DNA of 41,910 nucleotides, taken from the NCBI GenBank assembly GCA_021325035.1, contig JAJPHW010000021.1, forward strand, positions 1 through 41,910. Reading direction: 5' to 3'. This document shows, piece after piece, positions 35,867-41,910 of this stretch. The stretch is from Terriglobia bacterium (lineage in GTDB: Bacteria; Acidobacteriota; Terriglobia; Terriglobales; Acidobacteriaceae). Below the pieces are notes generated by a model. The model was not told the origin of the DNA. It ran no database searches and saw only the letters and a program-made list of their open reading frames with translations. A program made the translations under genes and the position numbers. Position 1 is the stretch's first letter; each line of letters opens with the position of its first letter.

Positions 35867-36787
35867 TCAACTGTTGCCCAAAACCGCCGAAGAATCGCCC
35901 TGATGAAATTCCTGAACTTTTGCCGAACCGGAATTTAGCCACCAGGTGCGCCATTTCGTGGGATCATTGGGCAGATTGACGTTTGTAATTTCGCGCAGCG
36001 CCTGAAAAACCCACGAGCGGGTGGTTGGGTCGAGTGAATTATCTTCACCGACATCGATCAGACCCGGCACAGCTTTCATCCGCTGCTCGCGAGTTAACAT
36101 GCCTGATTTGGCCAGACTGCATCCGGCGCGCTCACGCACATCCAAAGATGAATCGGTATGCAGCACCTCGACGAAATCTTTGATGGTTTCATCGGTTCCG
36201 AGGTGCGCCAATCCCTCGACTGCCCAAAAGCGCGTTTGCTGATCGGGATCGTGAAGATAATTTTCCAGCACACCGCGCACCCGTTCTAATTCGACGCCGC
36301 GATTGGCCAGCATGCCCATTTCCCAAGCCGCAAATGGGCGATTCTTTACGCTGCGCTCGCCGGCTTTGACCAGATTTTCGATGGTTGCCGGAGATTTCGC
36401 GAGCTTATAAACCGCCAAATTAATTTCGATCGCAGCCGCGCGTACGCGCAAGTCATTGGAGTAAAGCGCCGTATCCTGTAATACCTGCCAGCGGGGAGTG
36501 GAGTGTAATTGCCCAAACCATTCTTCGACCATCTTGTTGATGTAGTCGGTCGCGCCGTGGTCATGGTTCACCGCAGCTTGCAGAAGAAACTCCATTTGCT
36601 CCTGCGGCGGCTGTGTCTTCATCCATTCGATGTTGTGTTCGGATAGCTGCGAGTGATCCGCCGCAACTGGCCGGCCCGGAACCGGGAGCTGCTCGCCTGA
36701 ACTTGGCGGAGGAGTTTGCTGGAATGCGAATGCGCTCAACCCGCAAATCAAGATCATCAAGAAAATTCTAGCGACCGGTTTGCGCAT
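35867..36787 (-). CDS. HEAT-repeat secreted protein
   Basis: 306 residues from the ATG at 36787, six bases after GGAGG; the ATG at 36790 is the alternative. A longer frame up to 36964 would start beyond this Shine-Dalgarno sequence and overlap the rsh start, so I reject it. The N-terminus MRKPVARIFLMILICGLSAFA is a signal peptide. After a Pro-rich linker come helical HEAT-like repeats (about 90-260), e.g. QTRFWAVEGLAHLGTDETIKDFVEVL and DVRERAGCSLAKSGM. Such proteins are usually scaffolds; the role is unknown. Confidence 0.8.
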   Translation of the reverse strand: MRKPVARIFLMILICGLSAFAFQQTPPPSSGEQLPVPGRPVAADHSQLSEHNIEWMKTQPPQEQMEFLLQAAVNHDHGATDYINKMVEEWFGQLHSTPRWQVLQDTALYSNDLRVRAAAIEINLAVYKLAKSPATIENLVKAGERSVKNRPFAAWEMGMLANRGVELERVRGVLENYLHDPDQQTRFWAVEGLAHLGTDETIKDFVEVLHTDSSLDVRERAGCSLAKSGMLTREQRMKAVPGLIDVGEDNSLDPTTRSWVFQALREITNVNLPNDPTKWRTWWLNSGSAKVQEFHQGDSSAVLGNS

Positions 36788-36898
36788 CATTCTCCTCCCA
36801 GCGATGAAGCCATCTGCTGAAAGGCTAGGGTTTCCGCATAAATCGGGCAAATTACGAGCGTCACCGCCCTGAATAGCAGCCGCGGAAGGCCTGCCAAG

Positions 36899-36904
36899 TA
36901 TAAT
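36899..36904 (+). promoter_or_regulatory. Possible rsh -10 box
   Basis: A perfect TATAAT (36899-36904) lies 58 bp upstream of the rsh ATG. No good -35 match stands 17 bp before it, so the call is tentative. Confidence 0.4.
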
Positions 36905-36962
36905 CTTCACAAGAGGTTTCGAATACCAGCCTCCGTTTGCGCCCTGCAGGCTGGCATCCAGC

Positions 36963-39170
36963 ATGGGAACGTTTCGTCAACAGATCGCCACCAACGTCCT
37001 CACGGTCACCAAGTTCCGCGACCTGCTGCAAAACATGCGCGAAAATCGTCCCGCAGACGATCTGGAAATTGTCCGGAAAGCTTACGATTTTTCGCAAAAG
37101 CACCATGCCGGCCAATCCCGCGCCTCGGGCGAACCCTATCTCGTACATCCACTGGAAGTTGCCCTTGTTCTGGCGGAGATGAAGATGGATCCGACCGCCA
37201 TTGCTGCGGGATTGCTTCACGATTCCGTCGAAGACACGTCCGTTACGATCGTGGACATTCGCAAAGAGTTCGGCGAGCAAGTCGCGCACATTGTTGAAGG
37301 CGTAACGAAAATCAGCAAAATTGATTTCGCCACCAAAGAAGAAGCGCAAGCGGAAAATCTGCGCAAGATGATGCTCGCGATGGTGGACGACATCCGCGTC
37401 GTTCTCATCAAACTGGCTGACCGCCTCCACAACATGCGCACGCTGGAGCATCTGGCGCCGGAGCGGCAGCAAAAAATCGCCCGCGAAACGCTGGACATCT
37501 ACGGTCCCATCGCCCACAGCCTGGGCATGGGCAAAATTCGCGGTGAGTTGGAAGACCTGGGCTTCCGCTACCTCGATCCAATCAGTTATCAGCAAGTTCA
37601 CGATGCGGTGGAAGCGCGCCGCAAAGTCGGGCAGCAATTTCTGGATCGTGTGGCAAATACGCTGCGAGAAAAGCTAAAAGATGCGGGAATTACGGCACGG
37701 GTTGAAAGCAGGACGAAGCGCCTCTACAGCATTCACAAAAAGCTCATCCGGCAGAAAATCAGCGTGGAGCAAGTTTATGACCTCTACGCTATGCGCGTGA
37801 TTACAAACTCCGTGCAAGATTGTTACGCAGTGCTGGGAATTGTTCATAATGTTTGGAAGCCAGTGCCGGGCCGCATTAAAGATTTCATCGCGATGCCCCG
37901 GCCGAACTTTTACCAATCCCTCCACACCTCGGTCATCACCGAGCAAGGTACCTCCTTCGAAATTCAAATTCGTACCGAAGAGATGCACCGCACAGCGGAA
38001 GAAGGCATCGCCGCGCACTGGAAGTACAAAGACGGTCCAGTCTCGGCGCAGGACGAGCAGCGCCTCGCGTGGCTGCGGCAGGTGGTCGAATGGCAGCGCG
38101 ATGTCTCCGATCCCAACGAATTTCTTTCGACGTTGAAAATTGATCTTTATCCGGAAGAGGTCTATACCTTTACGCCGAAGGGCAAAGTAGTCGTTCTGCC
38201 GCGAGATTCTACGCCGATTGATTTTGCCTATTCCGTTCATACCGAGGTTGGTCATGCGTGCGTCGGCGCCAAAGTCAACGGACGCATGGTGCCGTTGCGC
38301 CATAAATTGCATAGCGGAGACATCGTCGAAATTCTCACTCAAACGGGACACTCGCCAAGCCGCGACTGGCTGGGCATAGTTAAGTCGTCGCGCGCGCGAA
38401 ACAAAATCAAGCATTGGCTGAACATTCATCAGCGGGAGCGCGCCGTCGAAATCGGCCGCAAGCTGATTGAAAAGGAAGCTCGCAAGTATCGCATCGCCTT
38501 CAAAGACATCAAAGACGAAGACCTGCAACGAGCAGCTTCCGACTATGGCCTGGGCCAGATTGATGACCTCATGGCCGGAATCGGCTACGGCAAATTCGCT
38601 GCACGCCAAGTGCTGGCGAAGCTGACCCCCAACGCTACGGAACCGCCGCCGGAAGAAGAGATCGAAAAACCGGGTGCTTTTACCAGCGTCGTGCGGAGGG
38701 TTTTCGGCGGAGATAAACACAACGCCATTCGCGTCAAAGGCCACGGCGATCTCCTCGTTTATCGCGCACGTTGTTGTAACCCCATCCGCGGGGAAGCTGT
38801 CGTTGGGTACGTCACCCGCGGCAAAGGCGTCGCTGTACATGCCGTAAGCTGCCCAAATGTCACCAATTTAATGTATGAGCCCGAGCGACGCATTGATGTC
38901 GAATGGGGCCATGAAGACGAAACTCCGAGTGCCTATCCTGTCAAAATTACTGTTTTCTGTGACGACCGCTTCGGCATGTTGAAACAGATCACAGCCGTCA
39001 TCGGCGACGCCAAAACAAATATCCGCAATCTCGAAGTGAGATCGGAAAACGGGCAAGCCAATGTGGATGTCGTCCTCGACATCGCTGATTTGAAGCATCT
39101 GGAAAACATCATTAACGGCGTGCGCAAAGTACCGGGCGTGCACGATGTGCAACGCTTGCAAAAACTTTAA
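36963..39170 (+). CDS. Bifunctional (p)ppGpp synthetase/hydrolase (RelA/SpoT homologue)
   Basis: 735 residues. Domains in order: HD hydrolase (about 40-200, HD pair H86-D87 in AAGLLHDSVEDTSVT), RelA/SpoT synthetase (about 230-340, KDFIAMPRPNFYQSLHTSV), TGS (about 390-450, FTPKGKVVVLPRDSTPIDFAYSVHTEVGHACVGAKVNGRMVPL), a helical/zinc-finger region (RARCCNPIRGEAVVGYVTRGKGVAVHAVSCPN) and a C-terminal ACT domain (about 655-735). It makes and degrades the stringent-response alarmone. In the synthetase motif the usual N-G-Y-Q-S reads N-F-Y-Q-S here. It is divergent from the HEAT-repeat gene and followed 12 bp later by ridA. Confidence 0.95.
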   Translation: MGTFRQQIATNVLTVTKFRDLLQNMRENRPADDLEIVRKAYDFSQKHHAGQSRASGEPYLVHPLEVALVLAEMKMDPTAIAAGLLHDSVEDTSVTIVDIRKEFGEQVAHIVEGVTKISKIDFATKEEAQAENLRKMMLAMVDDIRVVLIKLADRLHNMRTLEHLAPERQQKIARETLDIYGPIAHSLGMGKIRGELEDLGFRYLDPISYQQVHDAVEARRKVGQQFLDRVANTLREKLKDAGITARVESRTKRLYSIHKKLIRQKISVEQVYDLYAMRVITNSVQDCYAVLGIVHNVWKPVPGRIKDFIAMPRPNFYQSLHTSVITEQGTSFEIQIRTEEMHRTAEEGIAAHWKYKDGPVSAQDEQRLAWLRQVVEWQRDVSDPNEFLSTLKIDLYPEEVYTFTPKGKVVVLPRDSTPIDFAYSVHTEVGHACVGAKVNGRMVPLRHKLHSGDIVEILTQTGHSPSRDWLGIVKSSRARNKIKHWLNIHQRERAVEIGRKLIEKEARKYRIAFKDIKDEDLQRAASDYGLGQIDDLMAGIGYGKFAARQVLAKLTPNATEPPPEEEIEKPGAFTSVVRRVFGGDKHNAIRVKGHGDLLVYRARCCNPIRGEAVVGYVTRGKGVAVHAVSCPNVTNLMYEPERRIDVEWGHEDETPSAYPVKITVFCDDRFGMLKQITAVIGDAKTNIRNLEVRSENGQANVDVVLDIADLKHLENIINGVRKVPGVHDVQRLQKL

Positions 39171-39182
39171 TCAGGAGAATTC

Positions 39183-39560
39183 ATGCGAGAAGTGATTGCC
39201 ACAAAAGACGCTCCCCAAGCCATCGGGCCTTATTCGCAAGCGATTCGGGCGAATGGATTTGTATTTATTTCCGGGCAGATTGCGATTGATCCCGCCACGC
39301 AGCAGGTTGTTGCGGGCGATGTTGCGGCACAGACAGAGCGCGTCATCAAAAATCTCTCAGGAATTTTGCAAGCTGCCGGTAGCGGCCTTGAAAAAGTTGT
39401 TCGTTCCACAGTCTTCCTGAAAAACATGAGTGACTTTGCCGCGATGAACGAAGTCTACGGCCGTCACTTCCACGTCGCGCCGCCTGCCCGCTCTACCGTC
39501 GAAGTCGCTCGATTACCCAAAGACGTACTGGTCGAGATAGACGTAATCGCGTTAGTCTAG
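39183..39560 (+). CDS. ridA: RidA family reactive intermediate/imine deaminase
   Basis: 125 residues, whole family length. The N-terminal TKDAPQAIGPYSQAIRANGFVFISGQIAIDP and the C-terminal PARSTVEVARLPKDVLVEIDVIA, with the conserved Arg that holds the substrate carboxylate, identify RidA. It hydrolyses reactive enamine/imine by-products of PLP enzymes in the cytoplasm. AGGAG lies 7 bp before the ATG. It is 12 bp after rsh and 37 bp before the FKBP gene; all three may be cotranscribed. Confidence 0.96.
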   Translation: MREVIATKDAPQAIGPYSQAIRANGFVFISGQIAIDPATQQVVAGDVAAQTERVIKNLSGILQAAGSGLEKVVRSTVFLKNMSDFAAMNEVYGRHFHVAPPARSTVEVARLPKDVLVEIDVIALV

Positions 39561-39597
39561 TTCGAGTCCTACCGAAAAATTAAGTCAGGAGAAATAA

Positions 39598-40065
39598 ATG
39601 CAGAAATTTATCGTGATCGCGTTGATTGCGTTTGCGGCAGTTCTTGTGTACGCGCAAACCGCAACCAGAAAGGCCGCGCCTGTGAAAAAAGTAGATACAT
39701 CTGCACCAACCAAAGTGACCGGAGACGGTACCACGACAGCCGATGGGTTGAAGTATTGGGACATCAAGGTGGGCACCGGCGAGACCGCAGCTGCTGGGCA
39801 GAATGTAACTGTTCACTACACCGGATGGCTGACCAACGGTAAGAAGTTCGACAGCTCCGTGGACCGCAACGAGCCCTTTCAATTTGGACTGGGACAGCAC
39901 CAGGTAATCAAGGGCTGGGATGAGGGGGTCGCTGGCATGAAAGTCGGCGGAAAGCGCCAGCTTCACATTCCCGCTGCGCTGGCTTACGGAGATCGCGGCG
40001 CAGGCGGAGTGATTCCTCCGGGCGCTGATCTCATCTTTGACGTGGAATTGCTGAAAGTGCAGTAA
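39598..40065 (+). CDS. FKBP-type peptidyl-prolyl isomerase, secreted
   Basis: 155 residues. The N-terminus MQKFIVIALIAFAAVLVYAQ is a signal peptide, so the enzyme works outside the cytoplasm. A short basic/Thr-rich linker leads to one FKBP domain (about 50-155): VTVHYTGWLTNGKKFDSS, the FQFGLGQHQVIKGWDEGVAGMKVGGKRQLHIP core, and AYGDRGAGGVIPPGADLIFDVELL. These are the classic FKBP motifs. It would speed proline isomerisation in exported proteins. AGGAGA lies 6 bp before the ATG. Confidence 0.95.
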   Translation: MQKFIVIALIAFAAVLVYAQTATRKAAPVKKVDTSAPTKVTGDGTTTADGLKYWDIKVGTGETAAAGQNVTVHYTGWLTNGKKFDSSVDRNEPFQFGLGQHQVIKGWDEGVAGMKVGGKRQLHIPAALAYGDRGAGGVIPPGADLIFDVELLKVQ

Positions 40066-40089
40066 GGGGTGGAAAGTTTCTAAGCTATG

Positions 40090-40114
40090 AGGCCCGAGTT
40101 TACTCGGGCCTTTT
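40090..40114 (+). terminator. Bidirectional terminator between the FKBP gene and rpmB
   Basis: aggcccgag / ctcgggcct around TTTA (stem about 40090-40111), followed by TTTT and preceded on the other strand by a T/A-rich stretch. It lies between the convergent FKBP gene and rpmB. Confidence 0.85.
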
Positions 40115-40119
40115 AAACT

Positions 40120-40308
40120 CTACGCCTTCACCACTTTACCGCTGCGCAGGCAGTTGGTGCAGACGCGAATCCGTTTGCCCTGACCATTCACTTTGGCGTG
40201 AACCGGACGCAGATTGACGTTCCAGCGCCGCCGCGACACGTTGTGCGCGTGGCTGATGTTATTTCCGAACTGCGGCCCCTTGCCGCAAATTTCACATACT
40301 TGTGCCAT
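40120..40308 (-). CDS. rpmB: 50S ribosomal protein L28
   Basis: 62 residues, normal for L28. The start MAQVCEICGKGPQFGNNISHAHNVSRRRWNVNL is the family signature. It keeps C5-x2-C8 and the C-terminal VCTNCLRSGKV pair, so it is the zinc-binding (C+) form. It joins the large subunit near the exit-tunnel side. It is transcribed alone, from the promoter at 40357-40385, with a terminator shared with the convergent FKBP gene. Confidence 0.98.
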   Translation of the reverse strand: MAQVCEICGKGPQFGNNISHAHNVSRRRWNVNLRPVHAKVNGQGKRIRVCTNCLRSGKVVKA

Positions 40309-40356
40309 GATGACTCGAAACTCCAGAGAAGTAGTTGCTCAACCTGTAAAGTCTAG

Positions 40357-40385
40357 ATTTTAGCGGATTTCGCGGATTTTCTCAA
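40357..40385 (-). promoter_or_regulatory. Sigma70-type promoter of rpmB
   Basis: Reading the minus strand: -35 TTGAGA (40385-40380), 17-bp spacer, -10 TAAAAT (40362-40357). A start near 40350 would leave a 40-nt leader to the rpmB ATG. Confidence 0.6.
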
Positions 40386-40396
40386 TTCCTGTAAAA

Positions 40397-40464
40397 CCAC
40401 CACTAAAGACACGAAGAATCAAGCTTTGATTTTCCTCCGTGCTACTTTGTGTCCTTCGTGGTGG
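40397..40464. repeat. 20-bp imperfect inverted repeat with inner hairpin
   Basis: ccaccactaaagacacgaag (40397-40416) pairs with ctttgtgtccttcgtggtgg (40445-40464), four mismatches. The loop holds aatcaa / ttgatt. It lies between divergent rpmB and the DUF971 gene, 27 bp before the DUF971 ATG. I recall similar cacgaagg-acac-type repeats in unrelated environmental genomes, unchecked. Confidence 0.7.
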
Positions 40465-40491
40465 CCTTTTTGCCTGTGCGATACTCAGAAT

Positions 40492-40866
40492 ATGGCTGTC
40501 TCTTCTGATCCCAAGTCGGTCAAAGTCCATCTGACGACCGGGGAAGGCCTCGACATCGAATGGAAAGACGGCCACAAATCCCACTTTTCCTTTGTTTTTC
40601 TTCGAGACGCCTGCCCCTGCGCGCTGTGCGACGACGAGCGTGGGAAAAGCGGCAGAAAGATCGGCCAGCCCGCGAAGTCAGCTCCCGGGACGCTGCCCAT
40701 GTTCAAAGAATCTGCCAAAGCCCTCAAAGCCGAGGGCGTGGGCAAGTACGCTATTCGTTTTGATTGGAATGATGGCCACAATCTGGGAATCTATTCCTGG
40801 AAATTTCTGCGCGAAGTCTGCCCCTGTGTGGAATGTAAGACCACTCCCGTCACTATCGAATCTTGA
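40492..40866 (+). CDS. DUF971 domain protein
   Basis: 124 residues from the ATG at 40492, where the domain starts (MAVSSDPKSVKVHLTTGEGL); a longer frame from 40426 would run through the repeat at 40397-40464 and is rejected. The family marks are VFLRDACPCALCDDE with the two CxxC-type Cys pairs (CPCALC here, and VCPCVEC near the end) and the IRFDWNDGHNLGIYSWKFLRE motif. DUF971 is the N-terminal part of gamma-butyrobetaine hydroxylases and also stands alone near iron-sulfur genes; a metal-binding role is likely but its function is not established. Confidence 0.9.
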   Translation: MAVSSDPKSVKVHLTTGEGLDIEWKDGHKSHFSFVFLRDACPCALCDDERGKSGRKIGQPAKSAPGTLPMFKESAKALKAEGVGKYAIRFDWNDGHNLGIYSWKFLREVCPCVECKTTPVTIES

Positions 40867-40989
40867 TCTGGCTTGGTACTGGCTTAGAAGCATGCCATAA
40901 AACAACGGAATTTATTGCGGCGCCGAATAAAGTAACAAATGAGTGAAACGCCCGAAGCCCTCCGGTCACCATCATTGCAGGAGGGAAAT

Positions 40990-41550
40990 ATGAAATCGCT
41001 TTGTTCCCGGCTCATGTCAACCGCAGCATTGACAGTCGCTATCATCTGCGTCTCCGGATTTGATGGCTGCAACTCCAATGGCACCGCCACTATTACTTAC
41101 CATCAGGTTGGTTCCTGCAATGGCTGGAATGATGGAACCAGCTTGTGGAGTGCTGGGCCTAATGCCGCTTATGTGGTTTTTAAGGTACACAGCATAGACA
41201 ACACGCAGGGCAAAGTGGACTTCAATTTCGACCCTTCGAAAATGGGCGTCTACAACGGAGGTTCACCTACGCCTCACATGGATCCGGGCCTATCTCTGGC
41301 CAAATACATGGGAGTTTTCGCTCTGGTACCCACCACGATTCCCAAGGGTTCGCAGGTTGGCTTGGATGGTTTCTCGGTTGCCGTTGTTCAAACCAGCAAC
41401 CCGAATGGGGCTATTGAAGCTAACCAAACCGCATACTCGCTTATTTACGACCCGAGCACAACCAATCCCGGCGTGATTTATTCGCCCGACCAAACCTGGG
41501 TGCCTCTGGCCAAGCCTACGGAAGACTGTACGACGATTGTTTACAAATAG
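40990..41550 (+). CDS. Unrecognised exported protein
   Basis: 186 residues from the ATG at 40990, five bases after AGGAGGG; a start at 40939 would lie beyond this site. The N-terminus MKSLCSRLMSTAALTVAIICVSGF is a signal peptide; the Cys of FDGCNS could be lipidated but the sequence before it is atypical. The mature part is Gly/Asn/Thr-rich with a beta-rich look (TATITYHQVGSC, AAYVVFKVHSIDN, LDGFSVAVVQTS). Four further Cys are present, including the ones at GSCNGW and EDCTTI. I recognise no family. Confidence 0.75.
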   Translation: MKSLCSRLMSTAALTVAIICVSGFDGCNSNGTATITYHQVGSCNGWNDGTSLWSAGPNAAYVVFKVHSIDNTQGKVDFNFDPSKMGVYNGGSPTPHMDPGLSLAKYMGVFALVPTTIPKGSQVGLDGFSVAVVQTSNPNGAIEANQTAYSLIYDPSTTNPGVIYSPDQTWVPLAKPTEDCTTIVYK

Positions 41551-41577
41551 CCGTCTTCCGCCCACGCCCGTCAATCC

Positions 41578-41600
41578 TGGGCCGTATTTCGTACGGCCCA
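41578..41600 (+). terminator. Stem-loop after the exported protein
   Basis: Perfect 9-bp stem tgggccgta (41578-41586) / tacggccca (41592-41600), loop TTTCG. No T-run follows, so terminator function is uncertain. Confidence 0.45.
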
Positions 41601-41662
41601 CCTGCCTGTCAGCCTCGGTCGTCCTGTAAAATCAATTCATAGCTTCCGGAGCTACTCCCGCA

Positions 41663-41910
41663 TTGTCTTTTCTCGATCAACTCAATCCGCAGCAGCGTGA
41701 AGCTGTCGAAACGACCGAAGGTCCGGTTCTCATTCTCGCCGGCGCGGGCAGCGGCAAAACGCGCGTCATCACGTTTCGCATTGCGCATTTGATTGAAAAT
41801 CTTGGTGTTATGCCGGATTCCATTCTGGCAATGACCTTCACCAATAAAGCTGCCGCCGAGATGGTCGAGCGCGTGGACAAGCTCGTCGGTGGGCTTTCTG
41901 TCGCCAAGCC
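41663..41910 (+). CDS. ATP-dependent DNA helicase UvrD/PcrA (5' part)
   Basis: The frame runs open to the window end; 82 codons are visible. The start is a TTG (41663) giving [16 protein letters not shown]. The Q-motif LNPQQREAV, Walker A GAGSGKT (27-33) and motif Ia [11 protein letters not shown] are exact for superfamily 1A helicases of the UvrD/PcrA/Rep group, which unwind DNA in mismatch and excision repair. A TAAAAT (41627-41632) 30 bp upstream may be its -10. Which of the three it is cannot be decided from the N-terminus. Confidence 0.92.
   Translation, partial: MSFLDQLNPQQREAVETTEGPVLILAGAGSGKTRVITFRIAHLIENLGVMPDSILAMTFTNKAAAEMVERVDKLVGGLSVAK

Noticed and set aside
36788-36964. 59-codon N-terminal extension of the HEAT-repeat protein
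   Set aside because: A Shine-Dalgarno sequence and signal peptide mark the start at 36787, and the extension would overlap the rsh start.
37674-38840. 388-codon open frame on the minus strand
   Set aside because: It is fully antisense to the rsh gene, whose five domains are clear.

Overview
The window looks like core chromosome of a Gram-negative bacterium, most likely an Acidobacteriota member of the Koribacter/Terriglobia type. This is inferred from protein style and gene neighbourhoods; no database was searched. Outer-membrane biogenesis is present (LptD, SurA-like and DsbA-like proteins, TonB/ExbB/ExbD). Almost every stretch is coding, and no gap without a gene exceeds about 250 bp. I saw no rRNA, tRNA, CRISPR array, transposase or phage gene.

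Layout. 1-5.7 kb (+): rsfS, a SAM methyltransferase, rlmH, a 53-residue small ORF, cobO, accD, folC and plsC (ribosome maturation, cobalamin, fatty-acid and folate metabolism). 5.8-8.9 kb: a secreted M2 (ACE-like) dipeptidase converging on an ABC-type substrate-binding protein. 9.1-17.2 kb (+): thrS, pilT-like ATPase, tgt, yajC, secD and secF. 17.2-20.8 kb (+): tonB, exbB, two exbD and a TPR lipoprotein, ending at a strong terminator. 20.8-24.4 kb: a GT39-type membrane glycosyltransferase (-) divergent from biotin carboxylase and biotin carrier genes (+). 24.4-29.9 kb (-): lptD, larE, a DsbA-like oxidoreductase and a SurA-like lipoprotein. 30-34.9 kb (+): an RDD membrane protein, an APC permease with a cytoplasmic tail, and gltX. 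34.9-36.8 kb (-): a TIGR01777 epimerase and a HEAT-repeat protein. 37-41.9 kb: rsh (relA/spoT), ridA, an FKBP isomerase, rpmB (-), a DUF971 protein, an unrecognised exported protein and the first 248 bp of a uvrD/pcrA helicase.

How the genes work together. tgt-yajC-secD-secF is the classic translocase cluster. The TonB/ExbB/ExbD set would energise outer-membrane transport. The minus-strand lptD block joins the LPS-transport pore with an oxidoreductase and a periplasmic foldase, which are the helper classes LptD needs in E. coli, and this LptD keeps the cysteines that make that plausible.

The most unusual structure is a short repeat family near 5.7, 7.6, 12.5 and 13.1 kb. The fullest copy (13099-13173) folds base for base as a three-armed cloverleaf closed by a 7-bp stem. 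It lies in frame inside tgt, where it adds about 25 codons. The other copies have fewer arms, so the element looks modular. One copy is directly upstream of the tgt start and may supply its -10 box.
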